Assembly (NCBI GenBank): GCA_025452255.1
Contig: CP104974.1
Span: 1,365,001 to 1,429,000 of the forward strand
Direction of reading: 5' to 3'
DNA: 64,000 bases
Source: Devosia sp. A8/3-2
Lineage (GTDB): Bacteria; Pseudomonadota; Alphaproteobacteria; Rhizobiales; Devosiaceae
Positions 9,419 to 19,052 of the stretch are shown piece by piece (positions within the stretch are counted from its first letter, which is position 1; every line of letters starts with the position of its first letter). A program made the translations under genes and the position numbers. A model generated the notes under the pieces. That model did no database searches and had not been told where the DNA came from. It saw only the letters and a list, made by a program, of their open reading frames with translations.

Positions 9419-10310
9419 CTAACCTTTTACGGAACCGGCAGTGATGCCGCGGACGAACCAGCGGCCGGAGACGAAGTAAGCAACGAGCGGGACCAAGGCG
9501 GTCAGTACGGTGGCGGCCATGTGGACATTGTACTGCGCTGGCCGGTCGTGGTGGTGACGATATTGTTGAGCTGCACGGTCATGGGGAGATTGTCGCGGCC
9601 GGCAAAGACCAGAGCCGAGTAGAAAATCGTTCCAGATGCCGGTCATCTGCATCAGCCCGGCAACCACCAGCATGGGCAGCGACAGCGGCAGCATCAGCGC
9701 GAAGAATATGCGCCAGAAGCCGGCCCCATCGACGCGCCGCCTTGAACAGCTCCACCGGAATGGCAGCGTAATAATTGCGGAACAGCAGCGTGGTCAGTGG
9801 CAGGCCGAACACGACATGCACCAGCACGATGCCGGCCAGCGAGTTGTAGAGCCCGAGGGCCGCGGTGGCGCGCACCATGGGAAACAGGAAGATTTGCAGC
9901 GGAATGAAGCCGCCAATGGTGATAGCGGCAAACAGCAGCTTGGAGCCCGGCGGCTTCCAGAAGGAAAGGGCATAGCCAGTGACCGCGCCCAGCAGCACCG
10001 ACAGGATCGTGGCGGGCACGGTGATCTTGACCGAATTCCAGAAACCGACGCTCACCCCGTTGCAATTGATCCCGGCACAGGCGCTCGACCGGGCCTTGAT
10101 CCAGAATGACCAGTCGAGCATGTGCGGCAGGGCAAAGATCTGCGCCGAGCGGATTTCGCCCATGCTCTTGAACGAAGTGACGATCATCACATAGGCCGGC
10201 AGCAGGAAGAACAGCGCGGCAATGAGCAGAAAGGCATAAAGGCCGATGCGCGCAATGGTCAGCTGTTGCGGGTGCTGGCCGCGGGCGGCGGCGGGAAAGG
10301 GGTCGCGCAT
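9419..10310 (-). CDS. Sugar ABC transporter permease (MalG type), frame broken
   Basis: Inner-membrane permease with N-terminal helix [19 protein letters not shown] followed by SFKSMGEI, the typical loop of MalG-type subunits. Further helices and the EAA-loop region ([11 protein letters not shown], frame lost just after) follow, and it ends [16 protein letters not shown], the conserved C-terminus of this family. Pieces lie in several frames, with breaks near 9725, 9605 and 9545. The ATG at 10310 overlaps the stop of the upstream permease by one base. It pairs with the MalF-type subunit to form the channel. Confidence 0.83.
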
Positions 10311-11253
10311 CAGAGCCTTCCGTTCTGGCGGCGCGTCCAGATATCGCGCGCATAAAGAATGGGGATGGTGACGGCCATCACGGTGAACAGCATCACGGTG
10401 GCGCCGGCCGTGGCCGAGCCCAGTCCCGGCGGGCGAACAGGCTATCCATGATGAACTTGGCCGGCACTTCGGTGGATTGGCCGGGGCCGCCATTGGTCAG
10501 CGCCACTACGAGGTCAAAGGTGCGCACCGCGCCCATGGTCAGCAGCATGAAGGCGGTGGCCACCGAAGGCCCCAGCTGCGGCAGCACGATGGTGAGATAG
10601 GTGCGCCACATCGGGATGCCTTCGATGCGGGTGGCGCGCCACAGATCGGCGTCGATCCCGCGCAGCCCGGCCAGCATGAGCACCATGACCAGCCCCGCGC
10701 TTTGCCAGATGCCGGCCAATGCCACCGCATAGATGGCCATGTCGGAGCGCGTGGTCCAATCGAAGGTGAACCAACCCAGCCCTGCGGCACGCGCGGTGGC
10801 TCGGATGCCGATTTCGGGGTTCATCAGCCATTGCCACATCAGGCCGGTGACGATGAAGGACAGCGCATAGGGATAGAGAAACATGGTGCGCCAGGCGCTT
10901 TCAAAGCGCACGCGGCGGTCGATGGCGATGGCGAGCAGCAGGCCGACCAGCATGGCGCCCAGCACGTAAACCACGCCGAAGATCAGCACGTTCTCGATGG
11001 AATTGGACCAGCGCGCGGTGCCGAACAGGCGCTGATATTGCGACAGCCCGGCAAATTCATTGGAGGGCAGCATGCGCGATTTGGTCAGCGAGATCTGCAC
11101 CGTCCACACGGTGGTGCCGAGATAGACCAGCAGGATTATGAGCCGGGCCGGCGTCAGCGCCGCCATGGCGGCCACTGGCAAGCGAAGCCTGCCAGTGGCC
11201 CTCGATCGGGCGGCGGTTGACGCAATGGAACGCGCGCCCGATTGATCAGCCAT
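10310..11253 (-). CDS. Sugar ABC transporter permease (MalF type), frame broken near 10430
   Basis: Six-helix permease of about 314 residues. It has the first helix ARLIILLVYLGTTVW, WRTMFLYPYALSF, the EAA loop LWRATRIEGIPMWRTY and the family motif ALTNGGPGQST. Near 10430 the run CGCCGGGACTGG lacks one G; restoring it gives LFARRGLGSATAGATVM and a normal ending RRQNGRL. The start overlaps the stop of the binding-protein gene by 8 bp, so translation is probably coupled. Confidence 0.85.
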
Positions 11254-12470
11254 TGGCGAAAGCAGCCTTGTATTGCTCGATGAAGGCCTCGCTGGTCATC
11301 GCCGGATCGGCAAAGAAAGCGCCCACGGCATCCTTGAAGCCGCCATTGATGGCAGGCGAAAGCGTCATGGCGGCGTCGGGAACGATCTTGTCCTGCTTGA
11401 CCAGTTCGACAGCCTTTTGTGCGCAGGCATCGAGGCCGGACGTGTCCACGTCGGTGCGGATCGGCAGCGAGCCCTTGAGCGCCGAGAAATCGGCCTGCAC
11501 CTTGGGATCGAGCACGGTTTCGGCCAGCAGCGCCTGCGCCTTGTCCTCATCGGCATTGCCGGTCTTGGGGAAGGTAAAGGCATCGGCCAAAAAGATCAGC
11601 GAATCCGTGCCCGGGGTGAGGGCGCAGCCATAGTCGACGCCGGGTTTTTCGCCGGCCGTGGTGAATTCGCCCTTGATGAAATCGGACAGCAATTGCACGC
11701 CGGCCTCGTCCCGGATCACCATGGCGGTGGCGTCATTCCAGTTGCGGCCGGCGGCGCCGGCATCGACATAGTCGCGCATGCGGCCAAAGACATTGACCGC
11801 CTCGGCAAATTCGGGCGTGTCGATGACCGACAGGTCGCTGTCTTTGTAAAGCTTAGTGAAGGCCTCGGCGCCAATGGTGGAGAGCACCACGGCATGGAAG
11901 ACGATGCCTTCCTGCCGAGATTGGCCGCCCCGGGCGATCGGCACCGAGCCCGCCGCCTTGATCTTGTCCATGGCGGCAAAAAAATTCGTCCCAGCTGGTC
12001 GGGGCTTTGGTAATGCCGGCCTTTTCGAAGACCGGCATGGAATAGAACATCCAGCTGCCCGCATGCATGCCGGTGGGGGCCATATAGACCTTGCCATCCA
12101 CGGTGATGGCGTCAAGCACGACACGGGGCACCACGCCATCGGGCACGGCAGTGTGGAAGGCGGTGTCGATGTCGTTCATCAGGCCCCGGGCGATGAGTTC
12201 GGTGACTTCAGGCCCGGCAACGGCGGTCTTGGCGGTGGGCGGGTCACCGGCGAGCAGGCGGCTGATATAGGCCGCATTGGCGCTTTCAAAGCCGGCCACG
12301 GACCAATCGACCCATTTGCCGCCACGGGCGGTAAAGGCATCGGAGATGACCTTGACCGCGGCGGCTTCGCCACCCGAAGTCCAGGAGTGGGCGACTTCCG
12401 CGGTGAGGTCCTGCGCCCGGGCGGTCGAAACCAGCAGTAGAGCGGTGAGACTAGGCAGGAGTAGACGCAT
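11246..12470 (-). CDS. Extracellular sugar-binding protein (family 1), frame broken near 11985
   Basis: Periplasmic binding protein of about 408 residues. A short signal peptide (MRLLLPSLTALLLVSTARAQ) precedes the mature start DLTAEVAHSWTSGGEAAA, the usual opening of family-1 sugar-binding proteins. The C-terminal half includes NWNDATAMVIRDEAG and FIKGEFTTAGEKPG, matching the hinge region of these proteins. The frame changes at a run of six A residues near 11985. It lies upstream of both permeases and downstream of the TIM-barrel gene in one operon. The ligand is unknown; the neighbours suggest a sugar or polyol. Confidence 0.85.
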
Positions 12471-12518
12471 TGGGGGTAGTCCTTCCTTGCACAGAGCGAG
12501 CGGGCGGGCCGTCGCGCT

Positions 12519-13471
12519 TTAGCCGATGATGGGGAGCAGAGTGGTCTCGACGAATTGCCGCGAGGCGATCATTTCGGACAGGGGATCGGCGGCGGCATCC
12601 AGTTCGAGAACCGCCCAGCCGGAAATATTGTGGTCGCGATACATGCGCGCCTGGGCCGGCCAATCCACGCGCCCGGCGCCCGGGCGGCAGAAATAGGCTC
12701 GGTGGCTGTCATGGATGCTGGCATCAATGGGAATGTCGAAGGGCATGACGCCGGTGGCGTCTTTCCAATGCGCCACGACCAGCCGGTCGATATGGCGGGT
12801 AGTGACCGCCACCGGATCGGCACCCGAGCCCAGCAGGTGGGCGGCATCGGGGCAGAAGCCGACATAGAGCGGATCGGTCAGCAGCATGAAGAGGTCGACA
12901 TCGTGGGACGTGCAGAACACCGAATGGGCTTCGGTATGGAGGGCGAGTTTGACCCCATTGCGCAGCGTCAGTGCGCCCAGCTCGTTGATTACTTCGGCGA
13001 TGCGCTGGGCATAGGGCAGGTCGACAAATAGCGGCGGCTCGGCGTCGCGGGTGCGGCGCATGGGCAGGCCCACCACCATGGCATCGCCACCGCAGGCGGC
13101 AATCACTTCGGCATAGGCTTTGACGAGATCGAACAGCTTGGAGCGGACCGCCGGATCGGCAATGTCGCTGCCATGTTCGAGATCGGCAAAAAGCCGCTGG
13201 CCAGCGTCAGCCCGCGTTGCTCCATGGCCCGGGAAAACCCGGCTACGGAACCGAAAGTCTTGATCGCATGCTGCCAGTTGAACGGGGAAAAGGTGGGCTC
13301 GATGCCGCGCAAGCCCGCCGCAGCGACAGTGTCGAGAATCTTGTTCCAGAACAATTCTGGTTTTGATTCGGCAAGAGAAAGGATGTCGCCGTGATTTTCA
13401 ACACCCCAGAATTCGGGGTGGAAGAAAGTTACAAGATCAACTGCCATGTCTATTTTGGTGTGCAGCGTCAC
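12519..13471 (-). CDS. Sugar phosphate isomerase/epimerase-like TIM barrel protein, frame broken near 13180
   Basis: About 317 residues of an AP-endonuclease-2 type (xylose isomerase-like) barrel. Visible strand ends include MAVDLVTFFHPEFWG, GLRGIEPTFSPFNW, VKLALHTEAHSVF, GFCPDAAHLLGSG, VVAHWKDATG and WAVLELD, with the metal-binding E, D, H and E residues expected of this fold. The GTG at 13471 has AGGAG six bases upstream, the best site available. It is the first gene of the operon and faces LacI. Such genes often sit in inositol or rare-sugar loci as isomerases, epimerases or dehydratases; the exact reaction cannot be told. Confidence 0.8.
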
Positions 13472-13540
13472 GACGTGCTCCTACTCGACGCACGCAAAAA
13501 TTTTGCGGCGTTTTGTTTCATCGATCTGAATGTTTTTGGA

Positions 13541-13558
13541 TTGGCAATCGATTGCCAA
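13541..13558. promoter_or_regulatory. LacI-type operator (perfect 18 bp palindrome)
   Basis: TTGGCAATCGATTGCCAA is a perfect palindrome with the central CG typical of LacI-family operators. It sits 70 bp upstream of the TIM-barrel GTG and 122 bp upstream of LacI. It is the best candidate for the binding site of the adjacent LacI protein. Confidence 0.7.
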
Positions 13559-13581
13559 CGCGATATTGATTGCACATGACG

Positions 13582-13613
13582 TTTTGGTGCGCAAGCGAAA
13601 AAGTGCACCAAAA
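13582..13613. promoter_or_regulatory. Second inverted repeat in the LacI/TIM-barrel promoter region
   Basis: The arms TTTTGGTGC and GCACCAAAA are exact inverse copies separated by 14 bases, 68 bp upstream of the LacI start. It differs in sequence from the 18 bp palindrome, so it may bind another regulator, or form a hairpin in the LacI leader. Function is unknown. Confidence 0.5.
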
Positions 13614-13680
13614 TTAGGCTGTGTTACGTGTTTGACGGCACACGATTTTTATCGGCAAGAAGGGCAGAGGAGGGGAAGCG

Positions 13681-14791
13681 ATGACCAAAAAACCAGCGCC
13701 TGACCGGATATCTGCGCCGTCCGTTGCCGATGTTGCGCGCGAGGCCGGGGTGGCGCCATCCACGGTCAGCCGCGCGCTGACCATGCCGGGACGAATCGCC
13801 GAGCCGACCCGCCTCAAGGTGGAGGCTGCGGCACGCAAGCTGGGCTATATCGTCAACCAGACCGCGCGCAATCTGCGCATCGGGCAGACCCGCACGATCA
13901 TGATCGTGCTGCCCGACGAGCTTTATATCGGCGCCTCCCAGACCGTGCTCGAAGTGCTGCGCTCGGCGGCAGCGGCATTGACGGCGCGGGGCTATTCGCT
14001 GGTCATCGCCAATGTTTCCCGCGAAGCCCAGACCGATGAGCATATTCTGGCGCTGGCCTTTGGCGGCACGATATCGGGCGTGCTGCTGATGGCCAGCCCC
14101 GTTCCCAGCATCGGGGATCGCAACCTGTTGCAAGCCGGCCTGCCGCTGGTCTCGCTGCATTTCGACATGAGCGCGCAGAACGTACCCAGCGTGATCAGCA
14201 ATGACAGCGCGGCGATCGGGGAGGCCGTCGAGGCTTTGGCCGGCCCGGGGCACAGCCGGTTTCTCTACATTCGCGGCCGGCCGGACAATTACCACGACGT
14301 GGAACGCCTCAAGGGCGTGCGCCGGCCCTGCAACGCAGCGGCCTCGTACCGGACGACCTCAACACGATGCAGGGCGATTTCAGCTTCAGCGGCGGCATCA
14401 GCGCCGGGCAGCTTTATCTCTCCCCGGCGCCGCAGGAGCGCCCGACCGCCGTGGTCTGCGCCAATGACGATACCGCCATCGGCTTTATCAAGACCGTTCT
14501 CGATGGCGGGCTGAGCGTGCCGGGCGATGTCTCGGTGGTCGGCTTCGACGGCGCGGCAGTGGGTGCATTCATGACGCCGAGCCTCTCCACAGTCCAGCAA
14601 TCGACCGCCGAAATGGGGCGGCGCGCCGTCGATCTGGTGATCGACATGGCCTTGGGGAGCTCGCCAGCCCACCCCTGCGGATCGAAGTGCCCTGCCAATT
14701 GGTGCTGCGCCAGAGCGTGCGCGCTGCTGCCCGATCCATCCTAATTCCACCGCGCGTCCAAGCCGGGCGCTTCACCACAGAAAGCCGATAG
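13681..14791 (+). CDS. LacI family transcriptional regulator, frame broken
   Basis: About 370 residues. The HTH is clear at residues 14-60 (SVADVAREAGVAPSTVSRAL, the hinge KLGYIVNQTARNLR), followed by a periplasmic-binding-like sensor domain with VVCANDDTAIGF and VVGFDGAAVG. Frame breaks lie near 14325 and 14660-14680. The frame restored at the end runs to a TAG that abuts the ATG of the next gene (TAGATG). GAGGGGAAG precedes the ATG. It probably represses the divergent ABC/TIM-barrel operon and the downstream oxidoreductase, via the palindrome at 13541. Confidence 0.87.
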
Positions 14792-16426
14792 ATGTCTAAA
14801 GCCCAGTTCGACGCAATGGTTATCGGCTCTGGCGCGTCGGGCTCGTTTGCCGTCCAGGAATTGACGGCCCGGGGCCTCAAGGTCGTGTTGCTGGAAGCGG
14901 GGCCGGAAATCGGTCCCAAGGATTTCGAGGTCAAGAGCAAGATCCGGCAATCGGACATCAATCTGTGGCAACGCGCCAAGGCGACGCTGAGCGGGCAGGG
15001 GGTGCAGGCCCGGGCGGCCTATTTCGACATGCGCATGCGCAATCTCTTCGTCAACGATCGCCAGCACCCCTATACGACCCCGCCCGATGCCCCCTTTGTG
15101 TGGATCCGCGGCCGCCGGGCGGGCGGGCGCACCCATACATTCGGGCGGGCGCTGCTGCGCTGGACGGACGATGATTTCAAAACGCGCACGCGGACCGGGC
15201 GTGGCGAGGATTGGCCAATTTCCTATGCGGAGCTCGTGCCCTATTACGAAGAGGTGGAGCGCTGCCTCGAAATCTACGGCCGCGACGACAATGTCCCGAC
15301 CCAGCCCGACAGCGTCTATACTCATGAGGCGCGGCTGACCGAGGCCGAGCAGCTGTTCAAGGCCGATCTTGAAGGCAAGTGGCCGGATCGGCGCGTGATC
15401 ACCGGCGCTATATCGGGCCCGAACCGACGCGCGTATGTGCGCCCGCTGCGCGAAGCCATGTCCAGCGGCAATCTCGATATTCGCTACAATGCCATTGCCC
15501 ATCGGGTGCTCACCGACGAGCAGAGCGGCCGCGCCGTCGGCGCCGAAATCATCGACCGGCAGACCGGGCAGCGCAGCACCATCACCGCCTCGGCCGTGGT
15601 GCTCTGCGCCTCTCCCGTCGAGAGCATCCGCCTGATGCTCAATTCAGCGTCGGCCCGCCATCCCAACGGGCTGGGCAATAGTTCGGGCACGCTGGGCCGC
15701 TATTTCATGGATCAATTGCCCTGCATCGCCACCGGGTCCTATCCCGGGGTCAAGGGCGCCGCGAGTGCCGATACGGCGCCGCCTGACCCTTTCTATGGCC
15801 CATCCGGGGGCATTTTCGTGCCCCGTTTCGTCGGCAAGGACGGTACGGCGGCGAGCGAGTTCAACTTCCGTGGCTCCATCGGCCGCTACCCGACCGGCTC
15901 CTCGGGCAATGCGCGGCTGTCATTTTTCGGCTTCGGCGCCATGCAGCCCGCGGCCGAAAACCGCGTCACCATCGATCCCGGGCGCAAGGACGCATGGGGT
16001 ATCGCCGTGCCGCATATCCGCTGCAAGATGGGTCCCGCCGACGAGGCTACACTGACCAAGCAATTGGATACGCTGACCGAAATTGTCGAGGAAACCGGCG
16101 GAGAACTCGAATTCATCGGCTCGCCCCCGGGGCTGGTCGAAAAGGGCCGCGGCGCCTATCCCGATGCCGATCCGCTGAGCCGTTTCTTGTTCCGCCGCAT
16201 GTTCACCAAGACCATGGTCATGGGCGCGGCGATCCATGAAGCGGGCGGCGCGCGGATGGGTCGCTCGCCCGACCAATCGGTGCTCAATGGCGCCAACCAG
16301 AGCTGGGACGTGCCCAATCTCTTCGTCACCGATGCCAGCGCCTTTGCCAGTAGCGGGGTGGCGGGCACGACGCTGACCATCATGGCCCTGACTGTACGCG
16401 CCTGCCGCCACCGGCTCAGGAAATGA
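14792..16426 (+). CDS. GMC family FAD-dependent oxidoreductase
   Basis: This intact 544-residue flavoprotein starts with the Rossmann motif VIGSGASGSFAVQEL (GxGxxG at about residues 12-17) followed by the acidic LLEAGPE. It carries RGRRAGGRTHTFGRALLRW, the FAD-covering loop of GMC enzymes. The C-terminal GARMGRSPDQSV and NLFVTDASAFASSGVAGTTLTIMALTVRA complete the FAD-binding region. GMC enzymes oxidise alcohols, sugars or polyols. Its start directly follows the LacI stop, so it is likely co-transcribed with the regulator and oxidises the imported compound. No signal peptide is visible, so it is probably cytoplasmic. Confidence 0.88.
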   Translation: MSKAQFDAMVIGSGASGSFAVQELTARGLKVVLLEAGPEIGPKDFEVKSKIRQSDINLWQRAKATLSGQGVQARAAYFDMRMRNLFVNDRQHPYTTPPDAPFVWIRGRRAGGRTHTFGRALLRWTDDDFKTRTRTGRGEDWPISYAELVPYYEEVERCLEIYGRDDNVPTQPDSVYTHEARLTEAEQLFKADLEGKWPDRRVITGAISGPNRRAYVRPLREAMSSGNLDIRYNAIAHRVLTDEQSGRAVGAEIIDRQTGQRSTITASAVVLCASPVESIRLMLNSASARHPNGLGNSSGTLGRYFMDQLPCIATGSYPGVKGAASADTAPPDPFYGPSGGIFVPRFVGKDGTAASEFNFRGSIGRYPTGSSGNARLSFFGFGAMQPAAENRVTIDPGRKDAWGIAVPHIRCKMGPADEATLTKQLDTLTEIVEETGGELEFIGSPPGLVEKGRGAYPDADPLSRFLFRRMFTKTMVMGAAIHEAGGARMGRSPDQSVLNGANQSWDVPNLFVTDASAFASSGVAGTTLTIMALTVRACRHRLRK

Positions 16427-16471
16427 AGGCGGGCCGGCTTTAAGGGTTTAAGCGCGTCAGCCGGTTGAACG

Positions 16472-17387
16472 CTATCCAATACCGGGTAATGCCTTGAGGG
16501 CATCGCTGACCGTGTCGATCAGCGAGCGGACACGTTTGATGCGTGCGCGGCCGGGTACAATGAGGATGGATAGCGGCACTGGCTCTAGCGTGTAGTCTGA
16601 CAATACCTGTTCCATCGACCCAGCCTGCAGCAGGTCGTCCACCAGCCAGATATGAGCGGGGGCAATGCCGCGCCCCTGCATCAGGGCTTCTCGGGCGGCG
16701 AGGCCGTGATCGACCAGCAGCAGACCATCGAACGGTATCGAGCAAGACCGCCCCTCCTGCGAGTGGAGCACCAGCATTTCGCTTCCCACTATATTGCTCA
16801 TGCGGATAGTTCGATGGTGCAGCAGATCATCCGGCTGCTGCGGGCGTCCATGCTCTTCCAGATAGGCTCGTGAAGCCACGAGCACCCGCTGGGAATTGCC
16901 GATGGCCTTGCGCTGCATGGAACTGTCGGCGAGCGGCCCCAGCCGGATTGCAATATCCACCGCCTCGCGTACCAGATCAATTTGCACGTCTGACAGCCTG
17001 AGGTCGATGCTCACATTTGGATGCTGATCCTGAAACGCGAACAATATCCGCTGGACATGTCGCACCCCCAAAGCGGCGGTGCAAGAAACGCGGATTTTTC
17101 CATCCAGAGCGATCACCCGCGCTGCGCGCATCATCGGCGGCTTCGTCCACCGAGCGCAGGATCGTGCGTGCATTATCCAGATAATCCGTGCCTTCGGCCG
17201 TAAGCGTGACGCGCCGGGTGGTCCGACTGAGAAGGGTGATGCCAAGCGCGCCCTCCAGCTCCGTGATGTGGCGGGTGATGGTGGCTTGGCCGACACCATG
17301 TTCGCGGGCCACGGCGGAAAAGCTGCCACGCTCCGCAACGCGGACGAAGCTGCGCATCCTCTCCAAGGTGATCGCTGATTTATCCAT
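16472..17387 (-). CDS. LysR family transcriptional regulator, frame broken near 17120
   Basis: About 305 residues. The N-terminal winged HTH reads MRSFVRVAERGSFSAVAREHGVGQATITRHITELEGALG, then LLSRTTRRVTLTAEG. The effector domain includes IRVSCTAALGVRHV, VDIAIRLGPLADSSM and GRGIAPAHIWLVDD. The HTH and effector halves lie in different frames, with the shift near 17120. It diverges from an NmrA-type gene across 94 bp and is the likely regulator of that gene. Confidence 0.85.
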
Positions 17388-17392
17388 TTATC

Positions 17393-17412
17393 GGAACTAT
17401 CCTATACGTTCC
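17393..17412. promoter_or_regulatory. Inverted repeat in the LysR/NmrA intergenic region
   Basis: GGAAC-N10-GTTCC lies just upstream of the LysR start and 70 bp before the NmrA-type gene. LysR proteins bind dyads of similar length (T-N11-A type), so this is a reasonable candidate for the autoregulatory site. Confidence 0.4.
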
Positions 17413-17481
17413 CGCTATCTACCGAATAACTGGCGCAATGAATAGCTTCTCGGCTGACCCACAGGCTAACCAGCAGAGAGC

Positions 17482-18436
17482 ATGATGTCGCTGACCCACA
17501 AACCCCTTATCACCGTCGTCGGCGCCTTGAGTAAGCAAGGCCGCAGCGCCACGCGATCCTTGCTGGAAAGCGGCAATTTCCGCGTACGGGCACTGACTCG
17601 CCGCCTAGATTCGGCAGAGGCGCGAGACTGGCGCATGCCGGGGCGGAACTCATGAGCGTGCCGTTGGAGCTGGGGCAGAAACAGATGATGGTGAGGGCCT
17701 TTGCAGGCTCCCACGGCGCCTTCCTTATGACACCGCCCATCGCGCCACCGGATACCCACGAAGCCGCACTTGGCAAGGAACTAGCCGACGCAGCCGTCGA
17801 GGCCGGCGTCCAGCATGTTGTTTTCAGTAGCTTGGAAAATGTCGATCAAATCACACAGGGGCAAAAGTTCGCTCCACATTTTACCGACAAGGCAAACATC
17901 GAGGATTATATCCGCACGCTCCCAGTGCAGAGTTCCTTCATCCTGCTGGCCTTCTTTTACACCAACCTGCTTGAATATTATACGCCGCGCTCGGATGGCG
18001 GCACTTTGGTATTTCCGATCTATCTACCGGAAGATTTCCGGGCGCCCTTTGTCGATCCTGTGAGTGCAACGGGGCCGGCGGTCCTGGAGATATTCTCTCA
18101 TCCGGAGAAATATGCAGGCAAGTCCATGCCGGTCATCGGCGACATTCTCTCGCCCTGGGAAATGGTCGCCACGTTCACCCGCGTCACGGGTCGGAAGGCT
18201 GCATATAGCTCGGCTTACACCCGAGAAGGGTTGCTCCGTCACTTCCCCGATTTTGCGGCGAACGAACTCCTGGTGCGCGAGCTATTGGGGATGGCCGAAT
18301 ATGCCACCGAATATGGCTATTATCGGCAGGATCGTGATCTCATGTGGAGCCGGGACATAAATCCGAACAGCCTCACATGGGAGCGTTTTTGCGATCGACC
18401 GGCTGGCAAGGGCAGGCCCGGTCCTTCGGCGCCTGA
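17482..18436 (+). CDS. NmrA family NAD(P)-binding protein, frame broken
   Basis: About 317 residues. The N-terminus LITVVGALSKQGRSATRSLLESGNFRVRALTR is a Rossmann-type dinucleotide-binding strand-loop-helix, with GALSKQGRS in place of the usual GATGxQG. Later motifs VVFSSLENVD, FKAPHF-like APHFTDKANIEDYIR and GDILSPWEMVATFTRVTGRKA fit the NmrA/HSCARG family of redox-sensing or quinone-reductase-like proteins. The frame breaks near 17625, and again near 18390 where five Ts replace six; restoring a T gives ERFLRSTGWQGQARSFGA and a stop at 18434. A catalytic or regulatory role is equally possible. Confidence 0.8.
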
Positions 18437-18451
18437 CTTGCGAGATCGCGA

Positions 18452-18482
18452 GGGCCGGAAGCTGTCTGGCAGCTGCCGGCCC
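18452..18482. terminator. Bidirectional hairpin between convergent genes
   Basis: GGGCCGG-A-AGCTG, a five-base loop, then CAGCT-G-CCGGCCC forms a 12-pair stem with one mismatch, in the gap between the convergent NmrA-type and amphi-Trp genes. There is no T-tract on either side, so termination efficiency is uncertain, but the location fits a shared terminator. Confidence 0.6.
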
Positions 18483-18523
18483 CGGAAACGATAGCGGACA
18501 TTCAACCTACCGAGGCCAAGGGC

Positions 18524-18835
18524 TCAGGCGGGAGACGTCTCTTCGCTCTTGGCGGCGTCGTCATCCGCCAGATCGTCAGCCTCTTCCGCGTCCTCTTCGA
18601 CGTCTTCGTCTGCATCTTCGCCGGTCGACCAAGTCAGCTGAAATTCAAGCTCGACTTCGCCATTGTCGATCTCATGGGCGACCGACATCAACGCGTCGGC
18701 TGGCAGCGTCACCGTTTCGCCGTCGATTTCGATGGCATAATCCGCCCCCGATTCCAGCGCATCAGCCGGGCGGCGCAGTTCGGCAACGAAGGCGGCGAGC
18801 TCGTAATTCACTTCCACATCGCGGTCGTCGGTCAT
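18524..18835 (-). CDS. Amphi-Trp domain-containing protein
   Basis: This 103-residue acidic protein has the layout of the amphi-Trp domain: EVNYELAAFVAELRRPADAL, then DGETVTLPADALMSVAHEID, then a strand ending in VELEFQLTWS with the hallmark tryptophan. The last 30 residues are almost all Asp, Glu and Ala and are probably disordered. The domain occurs in small proteins of unknown function in bacteria and archaea. It is transcribed alone, divergently from the phosphate locus. Confidence 0.75.
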   Translation of the reverse strand: MTDDRDVEVNYELAAFVAELRRPADALESGADYAIEIDGETVTLPADALMSVAHEIDNGEVELEFQLTWSTGEDADEDVEEDAEEADDLADDDAAKSEETSPA

Positions 18836-19052
18836 CTCATACTCCTCTCAGGGGTTGGATGCATAAACGCTGCGCCGGCAGCTGCGACGAACCAATGACG
18901 CTTCGGCTGCAACTCGGCGAAAATTGCGTGACGATTGCTAGGTGCCCCACGAGCGGGCCATTTTGGTTAATGGTTCACGAACCCGTCATGGGCCCCTGTT
19001 AGACCGCTGCAGTCCTGCAAAAAGCTGCGGGTGGAAACCGGGGGTCTCACAC

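Noticed and set aside
18960-19010. A Pho box upstream of pstS
   Set aside because: Only a weak half-site (CCTGTTA) was seen, with no second direct repeat at the right spacing.
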